This document shows positions 1 to 9,063 of a DNA stretch of 64,000 bases, one piece after another. The notes below the pieces were generated by a model. It was given only the letters and a program-made list of their open reading frames with translations. It searched no databases and was not told the DNA's origin. Position 1 is the first letter of the stretch. The number at the start of each line of letters is the position of its first letter. Where the stretch lies: the NCBI RefSeq assembly GCF_014651115.1, contig NZ_BMWG01000001.1, positions 62,001-126,000 of the forward strand. The letters are read 5' to 3'. The translations under genes were made by a program, and so were the position numbers. This DNA comes from Streptomyces inusitatus (lineage in GTDB: Bacteria > Actinomycetota > Actinomycetes > Streptomycetales > Streptomycetaceae).

Positions 1-693
1 ATGGAGGAGATCTCCGGCGGCCGGATGCACTACATGTTCAACCGGGTCGGCGGCCTCAAGGAGGACCTCCCGGCCGGCTGGCTGGGCCGGGTGCGGCACG
101 CCGTCGCCGAGGTCCGCTCGCGGATGGACGTGTACGACCGGCTGGTCCTCGGCAACGAGATCTTCCGGGGCCGGACCCGCGCGGTGGGCGTCCTGTCTCC
201 GGAGGCGGTGCACGCGTACGGGGTGAGCGGCCCCATCGCCCGCGCCTCGGGCGTCGACTTCGACCTCCGCCGGGACGAGCCGTATCTGGCGTACGGGGAG
301 CTGGCGGACACCCTGAAGGTCGTCACCCGGCCCGACGGCGACTGTCTGGCCCGCTTCGAGGTGCTCCTCGACCAGACGCACAACTCCCTGGACCTGGCGG
401 ACGCCTGCCTCGACCGGATCGCCGACCTGCCGCCCGGGCCGATCAACCAGCGGCTGCCGAAGGTGCTCAAGGCCCCGGAGGGCCACACCTACGCCTGGAC
501 CGAGAACCCGCTCGGGGTCAACGGCTACTACCTGGTCTCCAAGGGCGAGAAGACGCCGTACCGGCTGAAGCTGCGTTCGGCCTCGTACAACAACATCCAG
601 GCGCTGACCGAGCTGCTGCCCGGCACCCCGGTGCCGGACATGGTGTCGATCCTGGGCTCGCTGTTCTTCGTCGTCGGCGACATCGACAAGTGA
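1..693 (+). CDS. nuoD: NADH-quinone oxidoreductase subunit D-like protein (5' truncated)
   Basis: C-terminal part of a NuoD/49-kDa subunit family protein, the peripheral-arm subunit that helps form the quinone site of complex I. The segment [13 protein letters not shown] near the start and [16 protein letters not shown] around residue 63 are typical of the family, whose members are about 380-440 residues. The 230 codons seen here are therefore only the 3' end, and the ATG at position 1 is probably an internal methionine. The C-terminal family ending ([17 protein letters not shown]) is intact. No other nuo gene follows, so this is likely a stand-alone paralogue rather than part of a full nuo operon; that is inference. 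It ends at a convergent hairpin. Confidence 0.85.
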   Translation: MEEISGGRMHYMFNRVGGLKEDLPAGWLGRVRHAVAEVRSRMDVYDRLVLGNEIFRGRTRAVGVLSPEAVHAYGVSGPIARASGVDFDLRRDEPYLAYGELADTLKVVTRPDGDCLARFEVLLDQTHNSLDLADACLDRIADLPPGPINQRLPKVLKAPEGHTYAWTENPLGVNGYYLVSKGEKTPYRLKLRSASYNNIQALTELLPGTPVPDMVSILGSLFFVVGDIDK

Positions 694-697
694 CCGG

Positions 698-740
698 GCG
701 GCCCCGGCCCCCGGGGCAGGGGTCCGGGGCCGGGGGCCGC
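698..740. terminator. Bidirectional hairpin between convergent genes
   Basis: Arms of about 17 bases (698-714 and 724-740) pair with a one-base register shift in their G/C runs, with a loop near 715-723. The hairpin sits in the 51-base gap between the nuoD-like gene and the convergent gene ending at 745, so it could stop transcription from both sides. There is no clear U-tract. Confidence 0.6.
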
Positions 741-744
741 TCCG

Positions 745-1785
745 TCAGGAGTTGACCGCGTTCCGCAGCTCTCCGAGGTCGAGCTTCTCCGTCTCGTCGT
801 GCGCGGTCAGATCGATGACGGCGGCGGCCGGGCGGGCGGTGTCCGCGCGGCGCTCGGCGAGGGCCTCCTCGCCCACCACATCGGCGAGATCCTCCTGCTG
901 CGCGGCCTCGATCGCCCTGGCCCGCCGCTCGGGCTCCGGCGCGGCCCGGAGCTCGGAGCCGGGCTCGCCCGGGGCGACGGCCTGGGTGCCGAAGAAGTCG
1001 AAGGTGCCCTCGGGGCGCGCCGCGCCGGGGCCCCGGCGCGGTCCGTACGGGGCGATCGCGGCGGCGGGACGCCTGGCGGGGAGGGCGGTCGCCGGACGGG
1101 CATGCTGCTCAGGGCCCGTGTCCACGCCCGCCCGGGGCTTCCCCGGCGACTCCTCCGCCTCTCCGGCCGACGCCTTCTCCACGGCGGACCCTTGAGCCCC
1201 GGCCGTGGTGCGCGCGGAGCGCTGGGCCCCGGCGGTACGGGTGAGCTCCTCCAGCGCCCTGGCCGCACGGAGATAGACGGCGGGACCCAGGGCGGCGGCG
1301 GCCCGGGCGGGGCCCGGCACCTTGGTCGCGCCCGTGTCGCCGGTGAGCTGACGGCGGTCCTCCAGCACGCTGGCCCGCTCGGTCTCGGCGGTCGCGTACC
1401 GCCGGAGCAGGGCGGCGTGCTCGCCGCGCAGCCCCGCCAGCTCGACCCGCTTGGCGCGCAGCTTGGCGTCGAGCTTGGCGCGCAGCTCGCGCGATTCCTC
1501 CAGCTCGGACTCCAGCTCCGCTATCCGCTCCTCGGTCTGCCAGGCGTCACTGGCCCGCCCCCGGGTCAGGTCGGCGACCTGACGGCCCGCCGCGCGGTCC
1601 CAACTGCGCGTCAGGAAAGCGCCGGTCACAGCGGCCGCGGCGGCTGCCGCGACCAGCACCCGGAGCGCGACGGGTTCGCTCAGCAGCCATGCGGCGGCGG
1701 CGCACAACACCGACGCTCCGGCGACCGCGGTGGGCGGCAGCAGCCTGTGCAGGGGCGGGGAATGGCGGTGGCGTCCACGTGGCAT
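745..1785 (-). CDS. Membrane-anchored coiled-coil protein of unknown function
   Basis: 346 residues. The basic N-terminus is followed by two hydrophobic segments at about residues 18-35 and 39-58. A charged, Glu/Arg-rich helical stretch follows at about residues 75-150 (ERIAELESELEESRELRAKL and following), which looks like a coiled coil. The C-terminal half is Ala/Pro/Arg-rich and probably disordered. No enzymatic motif is visible. The likely topology is a short membrane hairpin with a large cytoplasmic tail. The gene stands alone, convergent with nuoD, and 95 bases downstream of the osmoprotectant binding-protein gene. I do not recognise a characterised family. Confidence 0.7.
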   Translation of the reverse strand: MPRGRHRHSPPLHRLLPPTAVAGASVLCAAAAWLLSEPVALRVLVAAAAAAAVTGAFLTRSWDRAAGRQVADLTRGRASDAWQTEERIAELESELEESRELRAKLDAKLRAKRVELAGLRGEHAALLRRYATAETERASVLEDRRQLTGDTGATKVPGPARAAAALGPAVYLRAARALEELTRTAGAQRSARTTAGAQGSAVEKASAGEAEESPGKPRAGVDTGPEQHARPATALPARRPAAAIAPYGPRRGPGAARPEGTFDFFGTQAVAPGEPGSELRAAPEPERRARAIEAAQQEDLADVVGEEALAERRADTARPAAAVIDLTAHDETEKLDLGELRNAVNS

Positions 1786-1880
1786 GGCCTGAAATTTACC
1801 GTGCCGAGTAGCCGATGGGGATATCGGTCCGGAAAATCTCCTGTCCGGGGAACGGCGCCGGGAACGACGCGCCTCCGGTA

Positions 1881-2840
1881 CTACTTCTTGAGCAGGTTCT
1901 TGGAGCGGAGATACTCCTTCGCGGCATCCTCGGGCTTGACCCGCTCGGCGTCGACCTTGCGGTTCAACTCGGCGAGATCCTCAGTGGTCAGCACCTTGGT
2001 GATCTTGGCGAGAGCGTCGGCTATCTCCGCCGCGCCCGCGTCCTTGGCATTGACCACCGGCAGTACGTTGTCCGCGTTCTGGAGCTTCTTGTCGTCCTTG
2101 AGGAAGACCAGGCCGTCCAGGACCGCGTCCGTGGTGGTGGTGAGCACCAATTGGTCCTCGCCGTCCCTGACCGCCTGCTTGGACTGCGGGGTTCCGACGC
2201 CCTTGGGGTCGATGCCCACGACATCGATGCCGTAGGTCTTCTTCAGACCCGGCGCGCAGAACGGCCGCACCTCGCACTCGTCACCCGCCGCGATCTTCAC
2301 CTTGAGCTTCGACTTTCCAAGATCGGAAAGCGTCTTCAGCTTGTTCTTCCCGGCGAATTCCTCACTCACCGCGAACGCGTTCTGATCGACGGCCCCGCCG
2401 GCCGGGAGCACCTTCAGCCCGCGCGGCTCGGCGAGCGCGGTGAGCGCCGCCACGGTGGCCTTCGCATCGCTGGAGGCGACGGGCTTCTCCTCGGGGGCCT
2501 TCGGGCCGTTCACCTTCGCGTTGAGGAATTCGGCGAGCGTGGCGGCGTATTCCGGCACGATGTCGATCTCCCCCTTCTCCAGCGAGGGTTCGTACAGCTC
2601 ACGGTTCTTCACCGAGGTGATCGAGGTCTTGTACCCGGCGTCGGCGAGGACCCCCGCATACAGCTCGGCCAGGACCTTGGACTCGGTGAACGAGGCCGAG
2701 CCGATGACCAGCGAGCCCTTTCCGCCCGATCCTCCGCCGTCCTTCGACTCCTCCAGGGCATCGCCGCCGCACGCGGCGAGGGAGCCCGTCAGGGCCGCCA
2801 CGGCCAGTACCGCTCCCGCGATACGAGAGGTCTTGCGCAT
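1881..2840 (-). CDS. opuCC: Osmoprotectant ABC transporter substrate-binding lipoprotein
   Basis: 319-residue OpuAC/ProX-type solute-binding protein for glycine betaine or related quaternary amines. The start is taken at MRKTSRIAG, preceded by GGAG at good spacing; an in-frame upstream extension would put eight polar residues before the signal peptide. The lipobox TGSLAACGG predicts lipid attachment at Cys-24. The motif IGSASFTESKVLAELYAGVL and the later VGTPQSKQAVRDG region are family features. It is the last gene of a three-gene minus-strand unit with two permeases, divergent from the ATPase gene. Osmolarity-responsive control is expected from the family but not shown by the sequence. Confidence 0.9.
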   Translation of the reverse strand: MRKTSRIAGAVLAVAALTGSLAACGGDALEESKDGGGSGGKGSLVIGSASFTESKVLAELYAGVLADAGYKTSITSVKNRELYEPSLEKGEIDIVPEYAATLAEFLNAKVNGPKAPEEKPVASSDAKATVAALTALAEPRGLKVLPAGGAVDQNAFAVSEEFAGKNKLKTLSDLGKSKLKVKIAAGDECEVRPFCAPGLKKTYGIDVVGIDPKGVGTPQSKQAVRDGEDQLVLTTTTDAVLDGLVFLKDDKKLQNADNVLPVVNAKDAGAAEIADALAKITKVLTTEDLAELNRKVDAERVKPEDAAKEYLRSKNLLKK

Positions 2841-2916
2841 CAGGTTCTCCGTCCAGAGGTCCACGAGGGTTCGGTTCTCCCGGCCCGCGCGGGCCGCGTC
2901 GAGAGGTTCACAGAAG

Positions 2917-3612
2917 TCATGCGGATACCCGGGCCGGGCCGGGGGAAACCGCCTTGCGCAGCGGATCGACCAGCCGGTCGACGAGGACCAGCACCCCCTC
3001 CACCACCAGCGCCAGCAGCGCCGCGAGTAGCGCGCCCGCCACCACCTGTGCGGTGTCCAGGGTGTTGAAGCCCGCGGTGATGATCCGGCCCAGCCCGCCC
3101 TGACCGACCAGCGAGGCGATGGTGGCCGTGGCCACGACCTGCACGGCCGCCGACCGCAGCCCGGTCATCAGCAGCGGATAGGCCAATGGCAGCTCGACCC
3201 GGAGGAAGACCTGACGGCCCGACATCCCCATCCCGCGCGCGGCCTCCACCACCGAGCGGTCCACCTCCCGCATCCCGACATGAGCGTTGGTCAGCAGCGG
3301 AGGGACCGCGAACAGCACCAGGGCGATGATCGTCGGCGCGTATCCGGCGCTGCGCAGCGGGGTGAGCATGAAGAGGGCGAGGACCGCGAAGACCGGCACG
3401 GCCCGGCCCGCGTTGGAGATCGAGACGGCGAGCGCGCCTCCCCGGCCGATGTGGCCGAGCCAGAGCGCCAGCGGCAGGGCGATCGCGCAGGCGATCAGGA
3501 GCGCCGTCCCGCTGACGTACACATGCTCGCCGAGCCGGTGCCACGCACCGCTCTCGCCCGACCAGTTGGACCCGGTGGCGAGCCAGGTCCAGGCATCGGC
3601 CAGCACCCCCAT
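2917..3612 (-). CDS. opuCD: Osmoprotectant ABC transporter permease (second)
   Basis: 231-residue inner-membrane permease of the OpuC/ProW type with about six transmembrane segments. The EAA-type loop VVEAARGMGMSGRQVFLRVE, which docks the ATPase, is clear near the middle. Its ATG overlaps the TGA of the upstream permease (ATGA), so the two are translationally coupled and probably form a heterodimeric channel, as in OpuC systems. The binding-protein gene follows after 76 bases. Confidence 0.9.
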   Translation of the reverse strand: MGVLADAWTWLATGSNWSGESGAWHRLGEHVYVSGTALLIACAIALPLALWLGHIGRGGALAVSISNAGRAVPVFAVLALFMLTPLRSAGYAPTIIALVLFAVPPLLTNAHVGMREVDRSVVEAARGMGMSGRQVFLRVELPLAYPLLMTGLRSAAVQVVATATIASLVGQGGLGRIITAGFNTLDTAQVVAGALLAALLALVVEGVLVLVDRLVDPLRKAVSPGPARVSA

Positions 3613-4310
3613 CAGGCAGCCCTCCCGGCCTTCGGTATTCGGGTCCAGGGCGTCAGCAGCCGCTGCGCCCCGAGCAGCAGCAGATCGGCCGCTGCCGCCA
3701 GCAGCACACAGAGCACAGACGCGGTCAGCACCTGGGCCTTGAAGGTGGTCTGCACCCCGTCGTCGATGAGATTGCCGAGCCCGCCCCGGCCGATCAGCGC
3801 GCCCACCGTCGTCAGCGCGACGGTGGAGACGGTGGCGATCCGGACCCCGGCCATCAGCGCGGGCAGCGCCAGCGGCAGCTCGACCTCCCAGAGCAGCCGG
3901 CCCGGTCCGTACCCCATGCCCCGGGCGGCCTCGCGCGCCTCGGCGGGCACGGCGTCGAGCCCGGCGAGGATGTTCCGTACCAGGATGGTGAGCGAGTAGA
4001 GCACCAGACCGGTGACGACCAGCGCGGCCGAGAGCCCGAACACGGGCAGCAGCAGCGAGAACATGGCCAGCGAGGGAATCGTGTAGAGCAGGGTGGTCAG
4101 CCCCAGCACGGGGGCGGCGAAGGCGGGTCTGGCACGGACGAGGAGCGCGAGCGGGAATGCCACCGCGAGGCCGATCAGGACCGATGCGGCGGTGATCCAG
4201 ACATGCTCGACCGTCGCCTCCGTCAACTCCTGGCTCCGGGTCCGCAGATACTCCCCGCAGATCCAGTCATTGGCCGTCAGACAGCTCCGCGCGGCCAGTC
4301 CCGTACTCAT
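3612..4310 (-). CDS. opuCB: Osmoprotectant ABC transporter permease (first)
   Basis: 232-residue permease paralogous to its downstream partner, with the EAA loop EAREAARGMGYGPGRLLWEV. The start chosen is the ATG of MSTGLAARS, with a GGGGAGG-type ribosome site upstream; another in-frame start lies six codons earlier. The N-terminal stretch carries two cysteines (SCLTANDWICGEY) before the first membrane span. It is the first gene of the minus-strand unit, separated by 128 bases from the divergent ATPase gene, so that gap must hold both promoters. Confidence 0.88.
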   Translation of the reverse strand: MSTGLAARSCLTANDWICGEYLRTRSQELTEATVEHVWITAASVLIGLAVAFPLALLVRARPAFAAPVLGLTTLLYTIPSLAMFSLLLPVFGLSAALVVTGLVLYSLTILVRNILAGLDAVPAEAREAARGMGYGPGRLLWEVELPLALPALMAGVRIATVSTVALTTVGALIGRGGLGNLIDDGVQTTFKAQVLTASVLCVLLAAAADLLLLGAQRLLTPWTRIPKAGRAA

Positions 4311-4438
4311 GATTCCCCACCTCCCCACCCATGCCGAACGTATGACTGAAGACCTTAACCTTGGCCACTGACAATCGCCGACGGGCGGCGCACGCCGGCA
4401 ACACGGCCTTCACACAACACGCGTCACATTGGGGAACC

Positions 4439-5614
4439 ATGATCCGTTTCGAGAATGTCACCAAGCGATATCCGGACGGGACGACGGCCGTCGACGATCT
4501 CTCCTTCGAGGTGGCCGAAGGCGAACTGGTCACCCTGGTGGGGCCGTCCGGCTGCGGCAAGACGACCACGATGAAGATGGTCAACCGGCTCATCGAGCCG
4601 AGCGAGGGGCGGATATTCCTCGACGGCGAGGACATATCCACCGTCGACCCGGTGCGGCTGCGCCGCCGGATCGGCTATGTCATCCAGCAGGTCGGCCTCT
4701 TTCCGCACAAGACGGTCCTGGAGAACACCGCGACCGTCCCCCAGCTGCTGGGCTGGCGGCGCGCCAAGGCCCGGGCCCGCGCGGCCGAGCTGCTGGACCT
4801 GGTCGGCCTCGACCCCTCCGTCTACGGCGACCGCTACCCCGAACAGCTCTCCGGCGGCCAGCGGCAGCGGGTCGGGGTGGCCCGCGCGCTCGCGGCGGAC
4901 CCGCCCGTACTGCTGATGGACGAGCCGTTCGGCGCGGTCGACCCGGTGGTGCGCGAGCATCTCCAGAACGAGTTCCTCCGGCTCCAGTCCCAGGTCCGCA
5001 AGACGGTCCTCCTCGTCACCCACGACATCGAGGAGGCGGTCCGGCTCGGGGACCGCATCGCCGTCTACGGCACGGGCCGGATCGAGCAGTTCGGCGCGCC
5101 TGCCGCCGTGCTCGGGGCCCCGGCGACGCCCTATGTGGCCGACTTCGTCGGCGCGGACCGCGGTCTCAAGCGGCTCTCGGTGACCCCGATCGAGGAGAGC
5201 GACCTGGAGGAGCCGCCCGTCGTCCGGCTGGACGACCGGCTGCCCCGGGAGCTGGGCGCGCGCTGGGCCGTCGTCCTGGACGCGCGGGGCGATCTGCACG
5301 GCTGGATCTCCGCCGAGCAGGCCCGCGCCGAGGGCACGGTCGCTGAGCACGCCCGCCGGATGGACGCCTGGCTGCCGCTGGGGGCCTCGCTCAAGCAGGC
5401 CTTCTCCACCATGCTCCAGCACGACGCGGGCTGGATCGCGGTGATCGACGCGGAGGGGACGGGCCGGTTCCTGGGGGTGCTGACCCCGGCGCGCCTCCAC
5501 GAGGCGCTGCGGCGCTCGATCGACGCGGACGCGCAGGACATCCCCCGGGCGGCGGTGGACCTGGAGTCGATCGCCACGATCACGGCGGCCACCGGCCCGA
5601 ACGAGAGGCCGTAG
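4439..5614 (+). CDS. opuCA: Osmoprotectant ABC transporter ATP-binding protein with CBS domains
   Basis: 391-residue ATPase that powers the divergent OpuC permeases. Walker A (GPSGCGKTT), Q-loop (QQVGLFPHKTV), signature LSGGQRQRVGVARALA and Walker B LLMDEPFGAVDP are intact in the first 200 residues. The C-terminal 120 residues look like a degenerate CBS pair, the module that senses ionic strength in OpuA/OpuC ATPases. The ATG at 4439 has a GGGGAA site just upstream; a longer frame to 4361 lacks family similarity. The split, divergent layout of ATPase versus permeases and binding protein is unusual for opuC, which is normally one operon. Confidence 0.9.
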   Translation: MIRFENVTKRYPDGTTAVDDLSFEVAEGELVTLVGPSGCGKTTTMKMVNRLIEPSEGRIFLDGEDISTVDPVRLRRRIGYVIQQVGLFPHKTVLENTATVPQLLGWRRAKARARAAELLDLVGLDPSVYGDRYPEQLSGGQRQRVGVARALAADPPVLLMDEPFGAVDPVVREHLQNEFLRLQSQVRKTVLLVTHDIEEAVRLGDRIAVYGTGRIEQFGAPAAVLGAPATPYVADFVGADRGLKRLSVTPIEESDLEEPPVVRLDDRLPRELGARWAVVLDARGDLHGWISAEQARAEGTVAEHARRMDAWLPLGASLKQAFSTMLQHDAGWIAVIDAEGTGRFLGVLTPARLHEALRRSIDADAQDIPRAAVDLESIATITAATGPNERP

Positions 5615-5617
5615 CGG

Positions 5618-6730
5618 TCAGGCGGCCCTGAGCCGGTCGCTCATCCACTCCAGCGCGGGCGGGACCTGGCGCGCCCAGGTGTTGAAGTTGTGCCCGCCGC
5701 TGTCGAGGATGATCGAGGAGACCCGGGCGGGCGGCCGCACCTTGCCGATGAACTCACGGGTCGCCGCGAGGTTGTCCTCGCCCTTCAGGGAGCTGGTCAC
5801 CAGGAACGAGGCGTCCGGCTGCGGCAGCCGGTCCAGGCTCCACAGCAGATCCGCCCGGTCCCTCAGCGACTGGTCGCCCTGGAAGAGATCGCCGGTGGTG
5901 GGGTCCTCGGCCGCCCGGTAGTACGGGGAGAGCCCGGCCCCCACCGAGTACTGCTCCGAGTGGTGCATGGCGATCTTCAGCGCGCAGTAGCCGCCCGTGG
6001 AGACGCCGATGACGCCCCAGCCGCGCGGCTCGGTCCCCACCCGGTAGCTCCGCGAGACCGCCGCCGGCAGATCCCGGCCGAGGAAGGTCTCCGCCTGCGG
6101 CCCGCCCGGGATGTCCACGCACTCGGTGTCCCTCGGCGGGGCGACGGTCGAGCGCAGCATGATGAGAACCATCGGCTGCATCTTGCCCTCCCTGGCCTTG
6201 CGGAACGCGATCTGCGGATACTTCTGCCCCTTGATCAGGTTCTCCGCCATCCCGGGGTAGCCGGTCAGCGCGACCACGGCCGGAAAGGATCTCCCCCGGT
6301 GCTCGGACTGAAAGTATTCCGGCGGCAGATAGACATAGGCGGAACTGGTGATCCCCGACTTCTCCCCGGAGATCACGACCTTCTGGATCTGCCCGCCCCG
6401 GTCCGGCCGTGAGCCGCCCTCCACCGGGGCCATTCGCCTCTCGACCACCTTGATCCGCTGCTGTCCGGCCGAGTGGTCCACCACCACACCGAGCTTCTGT
6501 TCACGGCCGAGAAGGTCGGACCAGGAGCCGTAGAACAGAAAAGCGTTGTTCGCCGCCAGTCCCACCGACACGAAGAGCGCGAGCTGGGTCGCCAGCAGCA
6601 GTCCGATCCGGCCGCCGACCGCCCGCCAGCCGCGCCCGGCCAGCCGGGGCCAGCACCAAATGGTCGTGGCGAACAGCCCCACCGCCGCCGCGACGGCACC
6701 GGCGAGAACATAGCCACTGGTCAGACCCAT
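5618..6730 (-). CDS. Membrane-anchored alpha/beta-hydrolase esterase (enterochelin esterase / antigen 85-like)
   Basis: 370 residues. Three hydrophobic segments within the first 75 residues anchor the protein; the rest is an exported or membrane-facing esterase D/mycolyltransferase-type hydrolase. The nucleophile elbow GVSTGGYCAL and a late His in DSGGHNFNTW are consistent with a Ser-Asp-His triad. Segments such as SSAYVYLPPEY and FPAVVALTGYPG are typical of the family. The start at 6730 is chosen because the membrane segments begin there; the frame remains open upstream but is low-complexity and antisense to the next gene. Substrate unknown. The stop lies four bases from the opuCA stop, in convergent orientation. 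Confidence 0.82.
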   Translation of the reverse strand: MGLTSGYVLAGAVAAAVGLFATTIWCWPRLAGRGWRAVGGRIGLLLATQLALFVSVGLAANNAFLFYGSWSDLLGREQKLGVVVDHSAGQQRIKVVERRMAPVEGGSRPDRGGQIQKVVISGEKSGITSSAYVYLPPEYFQSEHRGRSFPAVVALTGYPGMAENLIKGQKYPQIAFRKAREGKMQPMVLIMLRSTVAPPRDTECVDIPGGPQAETFLGRDLPAAVSRSYRVGTEPRGWGVIGVSTGGYCALKIAMHHSEQYSVGAGLSPYYRAAEDPTTGDLFQGDQSLRDRADLLWSLDRLPQPDASFLVTSSLKGEDNLAATREFIGKVRPPARVSSIILDSGGHNFNTWARQVPPALEWMSDRLRAA

Positions 6731-6878
6731 GAGTTTGCTGAACTCCCTATTACCGCGAGATTTCCGGTGTCCGAGTAAACCCGCTTCCTTAAAGTCCCGT
6801 CCTAGGGAACGCATATCGTCCGGACGCTGCCTGACTGCGGCCCATGGGCGCAGGGCTGATCCGGAGTCATGGGAAGCG

Positions 6879-8744
6879 ATGTCTGTAACGGTAGATGTAG
6901 ATGGGGACAAAACGGAATTGGTTCCGGGCGCGCGGGGCACCCGGCTGATCCGCGGGATGCCACGCGGCCCCCGCCCCGAGTCGGTTCCCACGCTGATCGG
7001 CACGGCCTGTGCCCTCGTCGGACTGATCGACCTCGCCGCCGGGGTGTTCCCCGCCTTCCGCCGCAGTTGGGCGCACACGGCCGCCGGGGTGCTCCCGGGC
7101 GTCACCGACCCCGTCACGGCCGGTCCCCTCGCCGCCGCGCTCCCGCTCGCCGCGGGCGTGCTGACGCTTCTCCTCGCCCACGGGCTCAAGCGCCGCAAGC
7201 GCCGGGCCTGGCAGGCCGCGGTGGTGCTGCTGCCCATCGAGGCGGCCGGGCAGTTCGCGTACCGGCACTCGGCCGTCACCGTCCTCGCCTCCCTGGCCGT
7301 CCTCGCGCTGCTGCTCGCGCACCGGCGCGAGTTCTCCGCGCTGCCCGATCCGCGCGGCCGGCGGGCCGCGCTCACCGGCTTCGCCCTCATGGGCTCCGCG
7401 TCGATCGGCATCGGCACGGCCGTCGTGGGCGGGCGCCCGCGCGAGACGCTCGGCGACCCCTCACTCGCCGACCTGCTGCTGCACACCCTCTGCGGGCTCC
7501 TCGGCTTCGAGGGACCCGTCGACCACACCGGGGACGCCTCATCGGCCGTGGGCTGCTCGCTCGCCGCGCTCGGCCTGCTCACCGCCGTCACCGCACTCCA
7601 TCTCGCGCTGCGGCCCGAGCGCCCGGCCGCCCGGCTCCCGAAGGACGACGAGCACCGGCTGCGCGATCTGCTCGCCCGGCACGGCGACCGGGACTCGCTC
7701 GGCCACTTCGCGCTCCGCCGCGACAGGGAAGTGGTCTTCTCCCCCAGCGGCAAGGCCGCCGTCAGCTACCGCGTCGTCTCCGGGGTGATGCTCGCCGGCG
7801 GCGACCCGATAGGCGATGTGGAGGCCTGGCCCGGCGCGATCGAACGCTTCATGGCCGAGGCCGACGCGCACTCCTGGACCCCCGCCGTCATGGGCTGCTC
7901 CCGGACCGGGGGCGAGGTGTGGACCCGCGAGAGCGGCCTCGACGCGCTCGAACTGGGCGACGAGGCGGTGGTCGACGTCGCGGACTTCTCGCTCTCCGGA
8001 CGCCCCATGCGCAATGTGCGCCAGATGGTGAACCGGATAGAGCGCGGCGGCTGCACCACCCGGGTGCGCCGGGCCCACGACATCCCCGACGAGGAGCTGA
8101 CGGCGATCCGCCGGGCCGCCGGGGAGTGGCGGGGCACCGCGACCGAGCGCGGCTTCTCCATGGCGCTGGGGCGGATCGGCGACCCGGCGGACGGGGACGC
8201 GGTGATCGCCACCGCGCACAAGGCCGACCCCTCCTCCCCCTACGGGGACCTGAAGGCGATCATCCACTTCGTGCCCTGGGGCACGGACGGCATGTCCCTG
8301 GAGCTGATGCGGCGCGACCGCTCCGCCGACCCCGGCATGAACGAGCTGCTGATCGTCGCCGCGCTCCAGGCCGCACCCGGGCTGAAGGTCGAGCGGGTCT
8401 CCCTCAACTTCGCGATGTTCCGCGCCGCGCTCGCCCGGGGCGAGCGGATCGGCGCGGGCCCGGTGCTGCGGCTCTGGCGAGGACTGCTGATCTTCCTCTC
8501 CCGCTGGTTCCAGATCGAGTCCCTCTACAAGTTCAACGCCAAGTTCCGGCCACGGTGGGAGCCGCGATTCGTGGTCTTCCGCAACGTCCGCGACCTGCCC
8601 AGGGTCGGTCTCGCCGCGATGCGCGCCGAAGGCTTCATCACCCTCCCCCACCCCCGCCCACTCCCCGCCCGCCCCCACCGCCCCTGCGCCCACATCCGCC
8701 CGTACCCGCAGGAGAGCGCCCCGGGAGCGGTGCGTCCGGTCTGA
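6879..8744 (+). CDS. MprF-like phosphatidylglycerol aminoacyltransferase (DUF2156)
   Basis: 621 residues. The N-terminal 240 contain about six transmembrane segments; the C-terminal half is a DUF2156 (LPG synthase) domain that transfers an amino acid from aminoacyl-tRNA to phosphatidylglycerol in MprF and LysX proteins. Recognisable parts are SGKAAVSYRVVSGVMLAGGD and YKFNAKFRPRWEPRF near the end. There is no lysyl-tRNA synthetase domain, so this is the short form. ATG 6879 has GGGAAG upstream and starts just before the first hydrophobic helix. The last 30 residues are a Pro/Arg/His-rich tail beyond the usual family end, and its stop codon touches the hairpin-rich element that follows. Amino-acid specificity cannot be told from sequence. 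Confidence 0.82.
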   Translation: MSVTVDVDGDKTELVPGARGTRLIRGMPRGPRPESVPTLIGTACALVGLIDLAAGVFPAFRRSWAHTAAGVLPGVTDPVTAGPLAAALPLAAGVLTLLLAHGLKRRKRRAWQAAVVLLPIEAAGQFAYRHSAVTVLASLAVLALLLAHRREFSALPDPRGRRAALTGFALMGSASIGIGTAVVGGRPRETLGDPSLADLLLHTLCGLLGFEGPVDHTGDASSAVGCSLAALGLLTAVTALHLALRPERPAARLPKDDEHRLRDLLARHGDRDSLGHFALRRDREVVFSPSGKAAVSYRVVSGVMLAGGDPIGDVEAWPGAIERFMAEADAHSWTPAVMGCSRTGGEVWTRESGLDALELGDEAVVDVADFSLSGRPMRNVRQMVNRIERGGCTTRVRRAHDIPDEELTAIRRAAGEWRGTATERGFSMALGRIGDPADGDAVIATAHKADPSSPYGDLKAIIHFVPWGTDGMSLELMRRDRSADPGMNELLIVAALQAAPGLKVERVSLNFAMFRAALARGERIGAGPVLRLWRGLLIFLSRWFQIESLYKFNAKFRPRWEPRFVVFRNVRDLPRVGLAAMRAEGFITLPHPRPLPARPHRPCAHIRPYPQESAPGAVRPV

Positions 8745-8759
8745 GGACACGACCGGGGA

Positions 8760-9047
8760 GTGTCTTCGAAGTAGCGTCGTCCGCCCGTAATGGGGGTCCC
8801 CCCGGGCCGAAGGCCCAGGGGGAGGGTCTGGCGGGTTCTGGTGCTCCCCCTGGGCTTCGCCCGGGGGGGGACCCCCAGATCGCAAGGCGGAGGAAGGAGC
8901 CCACGCGGTGGGGGTACCACCCGGGCCGCCAGGCCCAGGGGGCCGTAGGCGACTGACGACAACGCAGCGTGGGGGTACCTCCCGGGCCGCCAGGCCCAGG
9001 GGGAGTGCGTGCCAGGGCACGACAGGCAGACGGGACTTCGAGGACAC
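8760..9047. mobile_element. Hairpin-rich MITE-like element, copy 1
   Basis: 288-base non-coding element with imperfect terminal inverted repeats (GTGTCTTCGAAGT at the left; complement of the right end GTGTCCTCGAAGT), 12 of 13 matching. Inside are four G/C hairpins built on CCGGGC-loop-GCCCAGGGGG, with loops GAAG or CGCCAG. A second, longer copy lies at 44993-45414. The 12-base right-end sequence GAGGACACGACC (9040-9051) also occurs just outside the left end (8743-8754), directly at the preceding stop codon. That could be a target duplication or the remnant of another copy. No transposase is encoded, so mobility is inferred from structure only. Confidence 0.65.
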
Positions 9048-9063
9048 GACCTAGGCTGGGGGT

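Noticed and set aside
8761..9047. Coding potential within the hairpin element
   Set aside because: Frames through it read as repeated Pro/Gly/Ala/Arg strings produced by the hairpins, differ between the two copies, and lack ribosome sites.
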